This document shows, one piece after another, positions 22,431 to 31,148 of a DNA stretch of 64,000 nucleotides. Each line of letters starts with the position of its first letter. Within the stretch, counting starts at the first letter, position 1. The notes beneath the pieces were generated by a model. The model saw nothing but the letters and a program-made list of their open reading frames with translations, did no database searches and had not been told where the DNA came from. Origin of the DNA: UMGS1322 sp900550765 (GTDB lineage: Bacteria > Bacillota > Clostridia > Christensenellales > QALW01); assembly GCA_958448705.1 (NCBI GenBank), contig CAUDEY010000004.1, forward strand, positions 1-64,000. Direction: 5' to 3'. The translations under genes were made by a program, and so were the position numbers.

Positions 22431-25172
22431 TTATTTTTTCTCGTTATAAATTCGCATTTCAAAGATTCTGGCGGCCTTGTCTCCATGCGTCTTTTTCACG
22501 GTGACCCGTACTTTACTTGCTAAAATGGGTGCAAAAGTATGGATCCTTCTGCGCTGGAAATTATCCTGCACGCAAGCTACCGTTTTCCACGTCTTTCCCT
22601 CCAATACGGCAATTTCATAATCACTTACACATGGGAAGGGGCGCTTATCGTACGAAGTGCTGTTATTCATATCCAAATTCGTATCAAACGCCAAATAAAC
22701 GCAGGAAATCGTCTCCGGCTGCTCCAGCGTTGCCTCCAACCACTGCGGAAGCGCCAGGCGCATATCCGAAGCCCACATATTGGGGTTTTCCCCTACAATG
22801 CGGTTCACACCGCTGACAACCTGCTGTGGCGCGTAGCGCTGTTTCAGTTCATCTGCACCGGGCGTTGTCAGCGAGGGCTGTAAATAGAATGCCTGGCAGC
22901 GCGCTTCGTCTTTCTGATACTGCCCGCCGCTCATACGGTAAGTTGCAAAACGTCCGTAGGGATCCGCGGGCATATAGCCCCAAAACAAATTTTCAACCGC
23001 CGGCAGTACCACCCAAAGATAGCGCATATTCCAATGCTTTCTCAAATCGAGCTTTATCCATTTTACCGCACCGAACGGAGATTCGTTATATTGGTTCACA
23101 CCGCCGGGGAACGGGAAAATTTCACCAAACACCACTTGTTGTGTAATTTGGCCGCAATCCGTCAAATCAACCGGATCATCCGTATCCGAACCTTTTAGTG
23201 CAATTGTCAGTGTATACTCCGTTTTTGGCTTATAGCCGGCAACGGCAAGCCAAATGCAGTCCGGCTTCTCGTAAAGGCCGCGCTCAACACACAGCATGCG
23301 GGGAGATTTCTCCTCTATAACCTCGGTCAGGTTTGCGTCCCTTTTACCGAATTCCCGGCACGCATTCACGCTGGAAGCGCTGAATTTCGCCCGGCGCGCC
23401 AAATCCAGTGCGTCCTGATTCGTTATGCCCGGAATATACAAATCATGTTTATTCAATAATTGCTGCAGCTGTCCAATGGCCTGCTGCCCCAGCTGCCGTG
23501 GCGTAAGTGCCTGCTGCACGCACAGGGCGGCGGCAGTTCCGGCCGCTTCCCCTAAAACAGCAAGCGTGCCCTGTACCCGAATCGTACCGTGCGCAATATG
23601 CGTAACACTGATATTCCGGCCCGCAAACAGCAAATTGCGGATGTTTTTGGAATAAATACAGCGGTACGGAATGGGATACGTATCAATGCAGCGGGAAACC
23701 TCATACGGGCTTTCCTTGCCGAACATGCCGGCGTGGTTATGCACGTCAATCGGCCAGCCGCCGTACGCAATTTTATCCTCAAAATCCTTTGCCTGCTCCA
23801 CATCGTTCTGCGTCAGGATATAATCACCCATAATGCGGTTGCTTTCACGCTTGGCAAGAGTTGTGGAAACGATTTTTAACGCATAATTTTCCGCCCGTTC
23901 CTTCAGCCACCAAACGTTTTTTATATAATCCCAAACACCCAGCACAATACGGATAATCTCATCCCTGGCCTTTTCGGGATGGGTAAACTCATCGATATCG
24001 CCATGATGCTCGTGGAACCAGGTTCCCCCGGTAAAGTCATAATCACGGCTGCTGGCAACGGGCCGGGAATAATCCTCCTCCGTCGGAAAACGATAAGCCC
24101 ATGCCGGCGGCGTATAGGGCGCGGGTTTGCCGGTATCGGCGGCGCGGTACAAAAACGCCTCGCCGAAGTTCACCCCGCTCATCAAATTGCCATCGGCCTC
24201 CGGCGGTGCAAATTCTTCATTAAATTCCGCCCTCGCTTCCCGGCCGCGGCGCATCTGTGCACCTGCAAAATAGGCCAGCCAGCTATCCCCCGAGCAATCC
24301 AAGAACATTTTCGCATGAAAAAGGAACTGCTGCCCGGTAAGCGCGTCCAGTACCTTTACACCCTCTATCGTCTGTTCATCCTGCATCAGGGCGCCCTCAA
24401 CAACGGAATACGGGCGATACGTCAGATTCGGTTCCGCCTGGAACATTTTCAACAACGTTTTGCTGTTGGAAAGGCCATAATAAGCACTGTTTCTGGCCAG
24501 CTCTTCCACCAGGCCCGTTTCACGGATATTAGCCTGAAAGGTAGCGCCGTTTACCGGCACGCCGAGAAGCGCATTGCCGCCGGGCGCCTCACGGTCATCC
24601 AGCAGCAGCACCTTCACTCCCTGCCTTGCCGCGGCAATCGCCGCCAAACAGCCGGCAATGCCTGCGCCGGCAACAATTACCTCATATGTACCGGCCTCCT
24701 GCGGCTCGGTTGAAACACCGGTAACCTGCTGCTTTAAAAGGCGGATCTGTTCCACGTCTGCCGGAGGCACAAAATCCAAGTCGGTTGTAAAAAACAGCGC
24801 GGCCACCCGGCCGTAATAACCGGTATCGTCTATCAGCCGAACGGTATTTTCCCCTGCGGGAAGCTCCCAATCACCGGCAGCCTGCCAATCCCATTCCTCA
24901 CACTTATTCTGTCCTAAAACGGCGCTTTTCTCCGCACCGATTTCCAAATGAAAACCACCCGGCGAATATTCCGGCAGCCAATCGCGCGTTCTGACCCAAG
25001 CCCGGTATTTGCCGGCTTTCGGTACCTGAAATTTTACTTCTGCCGCCTCTACCGGGGTTCCGATGCCCGCAGCCAGCAGATAGGGCATGCCCATCGTAGT
25101 GATAAATTGATATTCCCTTTTCCATCCGCCCAACTGTTCAAAATCTCTGGCGTCTATAAAGATTGCGTCCAT
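22431..25172 (-). CDS. Large FAD-dependent oxidoreductase with accessory beta domains
   Basis: A 913-residue protein. Residues 1-135 form a beta-sandwich-like domain (FQVPKAGKYRAWVRTRDW, like carbohydrate-binding modules). Residues 160-600 are the FAD_oxidored fold: VIVAGAGIAGCLAAIAAARQG for the FAD dinucleotide site, CSGDSWLAYFAGA, and RNLLFAGRNISVTHIAHGTIR near the flavin. The rest (about 620-913) is a second all-beta region with a discoidin-like end. Similar proteins are often annotated as xanthan-lyase-linked or hypothetical sugar oxidoreductases. No signal peptide is seen. It stands alone, is richer in GC than its neighbours, and may be acquired. Substrate unknown. Confidence 0.85.
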   Translation of the reverse strand: MDAIFIDARDFEQLGGWKREYQFITTMGMPYLLAAGIGTPVEAAEVKFQVPKAGKYRAWVRTRDWLPEYSPGGFHLEIGAEKSAVLGQNKCEEWDWQAAGDWELPAGENTVRLIDDTGYYGRVAALFFTTDLDFVPPADVEQIRLLKQQVTGVSTEPQEAGTYEVIVAGAGIAGCLAAIAAARQGVKVLLLDDREAPGGNALLGVPVNGATFQANIRETGLVEELARNSAYYGLSNSKTLLKMFQAEPNLTYRPYSVVEGALMQDEQTIEGVKVLDALTGQQFLFHAKMFLDCSGDSWLAYFAGAQMRRGREARAEFNEEFAPPEADGNLMSGVNFGEAFLYRAADTGKPAPYTPPAWAYRFPTEEDYSRPVASSRDYDFTGGTWFHEHHGDIDEFTHPEKARDEIIRIVLGVWDYIKNVWWLKERAENYALKIVSTTLAKRESNRIMGDYILTQNDVEQAKDFEDKIAYGGWPIDVHNHAGMFGKESPYEVSRCIDTYPIPYRCIYSKNIRNLLFAGRNISVTHIAHGTIRVQGTLAVLGEAAGTAAALCVQQALTPRQLGQQAIGQLQQLLNKHDLYIPGITNQDALDLARRAKFSASSVNACREFGKRDANLTEVIEEKSPRMLCVERGLYEKPDCIWLAVAGYKPKTEYTLTIALKGSDTDDPVDLTDCGQITQQVVFGEIFPFPGGVNQYNESPFGAVKWIKLDLRKHWNMRYLWVVLPAVENLFWGYMPADPYGRFATYRMSGGQYQKDEARCQAFYLQPSLTTPGADELKQRYAPQQVVSGVNRIVGENPNMWASDMRLALPQWLEATLEQPETISCVYLAFDTNLDMNNSTSYDKRPFPCVSDYEIAVLEGKTWKTVACVQDNFQRRRIHTFAPILASKVRVTVKKTHGDKAARIFEMRIYNEKK

Positions 25173-25226
25173 TCTTCATCACTTCCTGTTTTCCATACTG
25201 CAGCGCTTTTGGTAAGCACTTGTTTT

Positions 25227-25255
25227 ATTATAGAAAAAGACAAAAGGAAAGTCAA
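25227..25255 (-). promoter_or_regulatory. Promoter of the FAD oxidoreductase gene
   Basis: Minus-strand TTGACT (25255-25250), 17-base spacer, TATAAT (25232-25227). Confidence 0.75.
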
Positions 25256-25314
25256 GATATAAATTCCTTTTTTCTCGCAGCTTTCTGCACTTTCCATAGA
25301 ATCAGCTGCGTTTT

Positions 25315-25338
25315 ATAAAAAAGCCCGCCTTTTCGGGC
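25315..25338 (-). terminator. Terminator of the structured RNA
   Basis: On the minus strand GCCCG (25338-25334), six-base loop, CGGGC (25327-25323), then TTTTTTATAAAA. It closes the transcript carrying the structured RNA. Confidence 0.75.
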
Positions 25339-25345
25339 GTTGTTC

Positions 25346-25550
25346 GTAAGCCAGTAAATATGGCAAAAGACGTGACGCCCTTTGCCATAAGCGGAACAGC
25401 CGCAAAGCGGTGCAAGAGCTGCAGTCCATTGTGTTCGGAATGCCGTAACATAAAACACCCCGATTGGAGACTTTGCCTCGCAGAGCGCACATATGGGATT
25501 CCCCCGTATAGACGTGCGCCCTTGTATCTGTTAGGCAAACTGGGATTTAC
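25346..25550 (-). ncRNA. 205-nt structured non-coding RNA, possibly raiA-type
   Basis: Read on the minus strand, the ends pair: GTAA and CCAGT (25550-25547, 25543-25539) with ACTGG and TTAC (25355-25346). Inside are TTTGCCT/AGGCAAA enclosing a long arm GCGCAC/GTGCGC with ATACGGG/CCCATAT, a GTGTT/AACAC hairpin, CCGC/GCGG, and an 8-bp arm ATGGCAAA/TTTGCCAT. An intrinsic terminator follows 8 bases later. Frames through it (plus 25360-25575, minus 25302-25538) have no ribosome binding sites and look spurious. The size, complexity and host group fit the raiA class of clostridial RNAs, but I cannot confirm the class. It begins just after the stop of the DinB-like gene and may be cut from that transcript or have its own promoter. 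Confidence 0.65.
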
Positions 25551-25552
25551 AC

Positions 25553-26209
25553 TTATGGATGTATCTTATTTTTAATGCGCAGACATGCTTCTGTATGCAT
25601 AATCCAATGTCTTGAAAATGGCATTTGAATTAGTCCACCAATGTCTTTATTGCACCAATAATCAATCAACCAAATAGCGTTTTCATCTGTGCTGACAACT
25701 TTCAACGATTTTAAACATTCTTTTCTTTCTCCCGATATTTTCCGAGTCAATTCGCCATAAGATAAACTTTTGATTATCTTCTCGGTGCTGTCTTTTACTT
25801 CAAAAATATAGGAATAAAGCTCCTGCAAATTAAGTTGTCCGGAAAAGTCTGTAATCTGTTGTTTTACAAGTTCATTTCCCGTTGTGATGATAGGCGAATT
25901 GATACGCTCCTGATAATTGTCCGCAAAAAATACCTGCTCATCTTCGTTTATCAATGTATGCGCAACGATATCTTCTATACGGAAAATATGCCAGATTGAA
26001 TAAGCAATCGTTTTACTATGATAACCGTTTGCGTTTATAAAAGGAATTGCATCAAAATCCTCCCTGCGTAATTCATCCTTAAATGATATTAAGACTTCCA
26101 TCAGCCGATTTCGCAAATCAAATAAAGTACCAATTCCCTCTTCATAAGTGTCCTTCTTTTTGATCTGCGCTTGTATTGTTTTATTAAGTTTGGACCATTC
26201 CTTATTCAT
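25553..26209 (-). CDS. DinB/YfiT-like superfamily protein
   Basis: A 218-residue helical protein resembling the DinB four-helix-bundle superfamily. Candidate metal-binding histidines are in NGYHSKTIAYSIWHIFRIED (around residues 65-85) and in PFSRHWIMHTEACLRIK near the C terminus. DinB-like proteins often act as thiol-dependent S-transferases or have no known function. ATG 26209 is chosen because GAGGTGA lies 7 bases before it; TTG at 26215 is too close. Its stop is followed directly by the structured RNA. Confidence 0.7.
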   Translation of the reverse strand: MNKEWSKLNKTIQAQIKKKDTYEEGIGTLFDLRNRLMEVLISFKDELRREDFDAIPFINANGYHSKTIAYSIWHIFRIEDIVAHTLINEDEQVFFADNYQERINSPIITTGNELVKQQITDFSGQLNLQELYSYIFEVKDSTEKIIKSLSYGELTRKISGERKECLKSLKVVSTDENAIWLIDYWCNKDIGGLIQMPFSRHWIMHTEACLRIKNKIHP

Positions 26210-26285
26210 AATCAATCACCTCGCAAAATCAAAATTTGTAGGTCTGTTCGGTTCCATATTATCATATAACAGGATAAAATACAAG

Positions 26286-26319
26286 AACAGCCACAGCAGC
26301 GCAAACTACTGTGACTGTT
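26286..26319 (-). terminator. Hairpin downstream of pnp
   Basis: On the minus strand AACAGTCACAGTAG pairs along all 14 positions (three G-U) with CTGCTGTGGCTGTT around a six-base loop. The T tract after it is weak, so it may also be a 3' stability stem. It lies 40 bases after the pnp stop. Confidence 0.7.
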
Positions 26320-26359
26320 AACTGTCTTATGATCACCGCACATTCAAGCGGGCTTTTTC

Positions 26360-28480
26360 TTACTGTTCTTCTTTTTCTTCCTTCTCTTCTTTGGGCAAAA
26401 GCGCTTTGCGCGAAAGATTGATCCTTCCCTTATCGTCAATCTCGATTACACGTACCATGATCTTATCTCCCACATCAACAACATCGGTTACCTTTTTCAC
26501 AAACTTGTTATCCAGCTCACCGATACGCACAAGGCCTTCCTTGCCCGGAAGCAGTTCTACAAAGGCACCGAAATCCATGATGCGTACAACCGTACCGAAA
26601 TAGGTTTCGCCTACTTCAATTTCCTTTACGATATCGTCAATCATCTTCTTGGCCGCATCGCCCGAAGCCTGATCCACCGCATAGATCACAACGGTTCCGT
26701 CGTCGTCAATATCAATCTTTACGCCGGTTTCAGCAATAATGCCGTTAATAACCTTGCCGCCGGTACCGATAACCTCCCGGATCTTGTCCACATCAATTTT
26801 AAAGGTAAGCGTTTTGGGCGCATAGGGTGAAAGCTCCGCCCGGGGACTGTCGAGTGTTTCCATCATCTTGCCCATAATGTGCATTCTGGCCGCATGGGCT
26901 TTTTCCAGCGCCTGCTCTAAGATAGCCCGGTCAATTCCCTTAATTTTGATATCCATCTGAATCGCCGTAATGCCATTCTTGGTACCGGCAACTTTAAAGT
27001 CCATATCACCCAAAAAGTCTTCCAGACCCTGGATATCGGTAAGCACCGCCACTTTATCGGAACCCTCGCGGCTGTCCTTAATCAAGCCCATAGCCGCACC
27101 GGCCACCGGCGCTTTAATCGGCACGCCCGCATCCATCAAGGAAAGCGTTGAACCGCAAACACTGGCCATAGACGTAGAGCCATTGGACGAAACGATCTCC
27201 GATACCACGCGGATAGCGTAGGGGAAATCCTCTTCGGCCGGAATAACAGGCTCCAGTGCACGTTCTGCCAAGGCACCATGGCCGATCTCGCGGCGGCCGG
27301 GCGCCCGCATGGGCCGGGGTTCACCGGTAGCGTAGCCGGGCATATTATACTGATGCATATACCGCTTGCCGGTTTCGCCGTCAATGCCGTCCAGCTCCTG
27401 CGTATCGCTTAAAGGACCTAAGGTAGTAATCGTCATCGCCTGAGACTGACCGCGGGTAAATACCGCCGAGCCATGCGTGCGCGGAAGGATTCCCGCCTCA
27501 CACCAAATGGGACGGACCTCGTCCACCGTACGGCCGTCGGGACGAACACCGTGGTCCAAAATTTTATTGCGCATCACTTCTTTTTTGATATAATACAGAG
27601 CATCGGAAATATACCGTTTAGAATCCGGGAAAATCTCGGCAAAATGCTCCTGTACCTCTTCTTCTGCCTGCTCCTCGCGGATTTCGCGTTCTTTGCGGTC
27701 AAAAGTATCCATCACCCAAACAATCTTGTCATAGGCATATTCCCTTACGGCACTGTCGATCTCTTCCGGCACATGGTACAGCTCCATTTCAAGCTTGTCC
27801 TTGCCGATTTCCTTTTGAATCTCTTCCTGCCAGGCTACCAGCTTTTTGATCTCCTCATGGGCAACCATAATGCCTTCCAGCATTTCCGCTTCGGAAACCT
27901 CTTTAGCACCGGCTTCTACCATCATAACTGCGTCTTTTGTGCCGGAAACGGTCAAATGCAGACGGGATACCTTGCGCTGCTCGGCATTGGGATTCAAAAT
28001 ATACTCCCCGTCAATCAAGCCTACGGTAACCGAACCCGTGGGGCCGGCAAAAGGAATATCCGAAATCGTCAGGGCAAAGGAAGAACCGATCATCGCCAAA
28101 ACATCCGGCATATTATCTAAATCAATCGAAAGACAGGTAGCAACAATCTGCACATCATTAAAAAGCCCCTTGGGGAACAGCGGCCGAATCGGCCGGTCAA
28201 TCAAACGAGAGGTCAAAATTGCCTTTTCACTGGCTCTGCCCTCGCGCCGAATATATCCGCCGGGGATTTTACCCGCCGCATATTGCTTTTCTTCAAACTC
28301 CACACTCAGGGGGAAAAAGTCCATTCCCTCCCTGGGCTGTTTGGACATCGTTGCCGATACCATCACAACCGTATCGCCGCAACGCACTACACACGAACCG
28401 TTTGTCTGTCCGCAGTATTTGCCGGTTTCAATCGTCAGTTCCCTGCCGGCATATGTCGTTTTGTACTGCTTAAATTCCAT
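26360..28480 (-). CDS. pnp: Polynucleotide phosphorylase
   Basis: A 706-residue 3'-5' exoribonuclease that degrades RNA with phosphate. Two RNase PH domains are present (RGDTVVMVSATMS in the first; RTHGSAVFTRGQSQAMTITTLG and IKGIDRAILEQALEKA in the second), then a KH domain (IREVIGTGGKVINGIIAETG) and an S1 domain (GETYFGTVVRIMDFGAFVEL) with a short acidic tail. Full length. It follows rpsO in the conserved rpsO-pnp order, separated by a terminator-like hairpin that would lower pnp transcription. Confidence 0.97.
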   Translation of the reverse strand: MEFKQYKTTYAGRELTIETGKYCGQTNGSCVVRCGDTVVMVSATMSKQPREGMDFFPLSVEFEEKQYAAGKIPGGYIRREGRASEKAILTSRLIDRPIRPLFPKGLFNDVQIVATCLSIDLDNMPDVLAMIGSSFALTISDIPFAGPTGSVTVGLIDGEYILNPNAEQRKVSRLHLTVSGTKDAVMMVEAGAKEVSEAEMLEGIMVAHEEIKKLVAWQEEIQKEIGKDKLEMELYHVPEEIDSAVREYAYDKIVWVMDTFDRKEREIREEQAEEEVQEHFAEIFPDSKRYISDALYYIKKEVMRNKILDHGVRPDGRTVDEVRPIWCEAGILPRTHGSAVFTRGQSQAMTITTLGPLSDTQELDGIDGETGKRYMHQYNMPGYATGEPRPMRAPGRREIGHGALAERALEPVIPAEEDFPYAIRVVSEIVSSNGSTSMASVCGSTLSLMDAGVPIKAPVAGAAMGLIKDSREGSDKVAVLTDIQGLEDFLGDMDFKVAGTKNGITAIQMDIKIKGIDRAILEQALEKAHAARMHIMGKMMETLDSPRAELSPYAPKTLTFKIDVDKIREVIGTGGKVINGIIAETGVKIDIDDDGTVVIYAVDQASGDAAKKMIDDIVKEIEVGETYFGTVVRIMDFGAFVELLPGKEGLVRIGELDNKFVKKVTDVVDVGDKIMVRVIEIDDKGRINLSRKALLPKEEKEEKEEQ

Positions 28481-28547
28481 ATCTATACTCCTTCAAATAA
28501 AATAATCCAATATAAAAGCGCATACGCGCTGAATTTACAAAATTGAG

Positions 28548-28577
28548 AAAAAGCGGATATGAAAATATCCGCTTTTT
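28548..28577. terminator. Terminator/attenuator between rpsO and pnp
   Basis: AAAAAGCGGATAT (28548-28560), loop GAAA, ATATCCGCTTTTT (28565-28577): a perfect 13-bp stem with T runs on both strands. It ends most rpsO transcripts; readthrough reaches pnp. Confidence 0.85.
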
Positions 28578-28581
28578 GCCG

Positions 28582-28848
28582 TTACTTTCTCAAGCCAAGC
28601 TTTTTCACAATTGCTCTGTATCTCTCAATATCTTTTTCTTTCAGATAATTGAGCAGACCGCGGCGCTGACCAACCATCGTCAGCAATCCACGGCGGCTGT
28701 GGTGGTCCTTCTTATGGGACTGAAGATGCTCATTCAAATGGTTGATGCGCTCGGTTAACAGCGCAATCTGCACCTCAGGGGAGCCGGTATCCGTATCATG
28801 CAGCTTGTTAGCAGCAATCACTTCTGACTTTATAGCCTTATCCATCAT
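28582..28848 (-). CDS. rpsO: 30S ribosomal protein S15
   Basis: An 88-residue primary 16S rRNA-binding protein. The family pattern is complete: TGSPEVQIALLTERINHLNEHL, HKKDHHSRRGLL and RRGLLNYLKEKD. AGGAGG lies just upstream of the ATG. Its leader of about 90 bases contains GC-rich pairing around 28890-28915 that may allow S15 to regulate its own synthesis, as in other bacteria. Confidence 0.98.
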   Translation of the reverse strand: MMDKAIKSEVIAANKLHDTDTGSPEVQIALLTERINHLNEHLQSHKKDHHSRRGLLTMVGQRRGLLNYLKEKDIERYRAIVKKLGLRK

Positions 28849-28946
28849 TTTTTTCCTCCTATATTTATTTATGCAAATCGCTGTTGCTCACAGTAAGCCG
28901 CCGGAGTTTCGGGCAAACCGAGAACAAAGTTCTACACATATCAAGA

Positions 28947-28975
28947 ATTATAGCACATGTCCTAAATATTGTAAA
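28947..28975 (-). promoter_or_regulatory. Promoter of rpsO
   Basis: Minus-strand TTTACA (28975-28970), 17-base spacer, TATAAT (28952-28947) with extended TGC. Confidence 0.8.
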
Positions 28976-29088
28976 CTATTTTTTAACCGATATTCGTAAC
29001 AAACGGGTCATTCGGCCCCGCAGAGTAAGACACCGTATTGCCTAAACGGTCATAATAGCAATGGGAACGCTCCTCACCGTTTTCATCT

Positions 29089-29682
29089 TCACGAAGATAT
29101 CTTATTTTCCTCCAGAAGCGGTATGGCCAGCTGTTCGGTCTCGTCCGGCTCCAGCTCACTCTGTTCTAAAAGCTCTAAATCCTCCTGGGGCGGCAAGTCG
29201 TCCAAAGAAGACAACCCAAAGTGCCGCAGGAAAAGATCTGTTGTACCAAAGAGCACCGGCCGGCCGATCACATCCTTATGCCCCACCTCTTCTATCAAGC
29301 CCTTTTGTTTTAAACTCAGTACCGAATAGTCACACTTTACGCCGCGGATTTGTTCAATCTCTCCGCGGGTAACCGGCTGACGGTACGCAATGATAGACAA
29401 TACCTCTAATGCGGCCTGGGAAAGCGATTTCCGCTGCACCGGATTTAAAAGCTCCTCTACATATCCCGCATTAACGGGGTTTGTGCAAAATTGAAGCTTT
29501 CCTCCGAATTTTTTGAGCAGAATCCCCCCTTGGGCAGTATATTTCTGCTCTAACAATTCTATAGCCTGCCAAAGTTCCATTTCCGTAGCGCCGGTCACTT
29601 TTTTTATATCTTCCGCTTCCAGCGGCTCGCCCACAATAAATAACAAAGTTTCCGTAATAGACGCAAGCTCACTGCTGTTCAT
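29089..29682 (-). CDS. scpB: Segregation and condensation protein B
   Basis: A 197-residue kleisin-associated protein of the SMC-ScpAB condensin. Two winged-helix domains are visible: ITETLLFIVGEPLEAEDIKK at the start and QAALEVLSIIAYRQPVTRGEIEQIRG in the second. ATG 29682 has GGAGGA six bases before it and overlaps the end of scpA by 14 bases; the open frame reaches 29721. The C terminus ends EENKISS. A further 39 codons in a neighbouring frame follow the stop region. Confidence 0.95.
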   Translation of the reverse strand: MNSSELASITETLLFIVGEPLEAEDIKKVTGATEMELWQAIELLEQKYTAQGGILLKKFGGKLQFCTNPVNAGYVEELLNPVQRKSLSQAALEVLSIIAYRQPVTRGEIEQIRGVKCDYSVLSLKQKGLIEEVGHKDVIGRPVLFGTTDLFLRHFGLSSLDDLPPQEDLELLEQSELEPDETEQLAIPLLEENKISS

Positions 29683-30424
29683 CTGTTTCCTCCGTATCCT
29701 CTCTCCGGATTTCTTCAACATTCAGTCTTACAATAATATCCCCAAAATTTTCTGTTTGCGTAAGATTTAAATAGCGATTTTTCCAAAGTTCCAGCATGGC
29801 GGAAAAAGTAGTGACAACCTCACTCTTGTTTCCATCCTCTTCAAATAGATCAAAAAAGGAGACTTCTTTTTTAGAAGCCAGCCTTCTGCGTATGTACGCC
29901 ATTTTTCCCTTTACGGTATAGGTATCCCGCCGAATCTCTCGCTGGCGCGGCGGCACCTTACTCTCCACTCGCCGCAGCACTTCCCGGAAAGCCTGCATCA
30001 GTGCATCCAGTTTCATATCCTCCAGCTCAATCCGCTCCTGCAGGTGCATCTCTTCCGGTAGTTTATAATACGCTTTTAGATTTTCCTCTTCCATATCATG
30101 CAGCTTTTCCCCGGCTTCTTTATACAATTTATATTCTGTAAGCCTGCGGATCAGCGCTTGTTCCGGATCCTCTTCGCCTTCTTCAAGCGGAACCGGTTTT
30201 GGCAATAAGGAACGTGATTTAATTTCCAGCAAATGCGCCGCCACGGTTAAAAATTCACTGGCGTTTTCCATATCAAGCTGAGAAAGATCCGCAACATAAT
30301 TCAAATACTGCTCCGTGATATCCGAAACAAAAATATCTTTGATGTCGATCTTATCTCTTTCCAACAAATGCAGCAAAAGATCCAGCGGTCCTTCAAACTG
30401 CGAAAGTTTAAGCTGAAGTTCCAT
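29669..30424 (-). CDS. scpA: Segregation and condensation protein A
   Basis: A 251-residue kleisin that bridges the SMC heads for chromosome condensation. FEGPLDLLLHLLERDKIDIKDI at residues 10-31 is the SMC-binding signature, AAHLLEIKSRSLLP follows, and a C-terminal winged helix ends with the SFFDLFEED and MLELWKNRYL segments. It is coupled with scpB downstream and follows the M50 protease gene by 7 bases. Confidence 0.96.
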   Translation of the reverse strand: MELQLKLSQFEGPLDLLLHLLERDKIDIKDIFVSDITEQYLNYVADLSQLDMENASEFLTVAAHLLEIKSRSLLPKPVPLEEGEEDPEQALIRRLTEYKLYKEAGEKLHDMEEENLKAYYKLPEEMHLQERIELEDMKLDALMQAFREVLRRVESKVPPRQREIRRDTYTVKGKMAYIRRRLASKKEVSFFDLFEEDGNKSEVVTTFSAMLELWKNRYLNLTQTENFGDIIVRLNVEEIRREDTEETDEQQ

Positions 30425-30431
30425 TTTTCAC

Positions 30432-31139
30432 CTACCGAAACGCGGTAAAAATCAAACCTATAACCGACTGGATGCCGTTTAATACCGCACTGGAAATTCC
30501 CCCGATAATCCCCAGCCGATTGCTCAAAAAAAGAAAAGCAAGCAAAATAATAGTAGCATACCTCTCCACGCTCATAAAAGTACGCATATTCCGTCCGTTT
30601 TCAAACAATTCTTTCACTATTTTATACCCGTCCAGGGGTGGTATAGGAACCAGATTAAATACTGCCAGCGCAATATTGATGGAAGCAAAATACTGAAAGA
30701 ACATCTGAATGACAAGCGCGATGCTGGCGCCCATATCCGTACTGAACCACGGTACCGCCGGCCAAATGATATACCAGAAAAAATCAAGAAAGAATATAGA
30801 TAGAACCGCCAGCAGGAAATTTGCAAACACACCGGCAACCGCCACTAACAGCAAGCTTTTCCTGCCGTTTTTAAAATTAGAAGGAACAATCGGCACCGGT
30901 TTAGCCCAACCGAACCCAAAAATCAGCATACACAGGGTTCCCAATGGGTCCAGATGCTTAAACGGATTGAGGGACAGGCGCCCCATACTTTTCGCATAAA
31001 AATCCCCCTGTGTATAAGCCGCATAACCATGCGCATATTCATGGCAAGTAAGGGCAAAGAGCAATGCCGGAAACAGCACCAAAAAGGTAAGCAGTTTTAC
31101 AAAAATATTACCGCTGCTTAAAAAAATATCAAGTAACAA
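30432..31139 (-). CDS. Site-2-protease-family (M50) membrane metalloprotease
   Basis: A 235-residue membrane protein with about six hydrophobic segments. HEYAHG around residues 33-38 gives the HExxH zinc site and NLVPIPPLDGYKI supplies the third ligand aspartate. It belongs to the short, PDZ-lacking branch found beside scpAB in many Clostridia. Such enzymes cut signalling proteins inside the membrane; its substrate is unknown. The start is TTG 31139 with AGGTG upstream. Confidence 0.9.
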   Translation of the reverse strand: MLLDIFLSSGNIFVKLLTFLVLFPALLFALTCHEYAHGYAAYTQGDFYAKSMGRLSLNPFKHLDPLGTLCMLIFGFGWAKPVPIVPSNFKNGRKSLLLVAVAGVFANFLLAVLSIFFLDFFWYIIWPAVPWFSTDMGASIALVIQMFFQYFASINIALAVFNLVPIPPLDGYKIVKELFENGRNMRTFMSVERYATIILLAFLFLSNRLGIIGGISSAVLNGIQSVIGLIFTAFR

Positions 31140-31148
31140 AATTTACAC

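Noticed and set aside
25302..25538. 78-codon ORF and the opposite-strand 71-codon ORF at 25360
   Set aside because: Both lie within the paired arms of the structured RNA and lack translation signals; read as non-coding.
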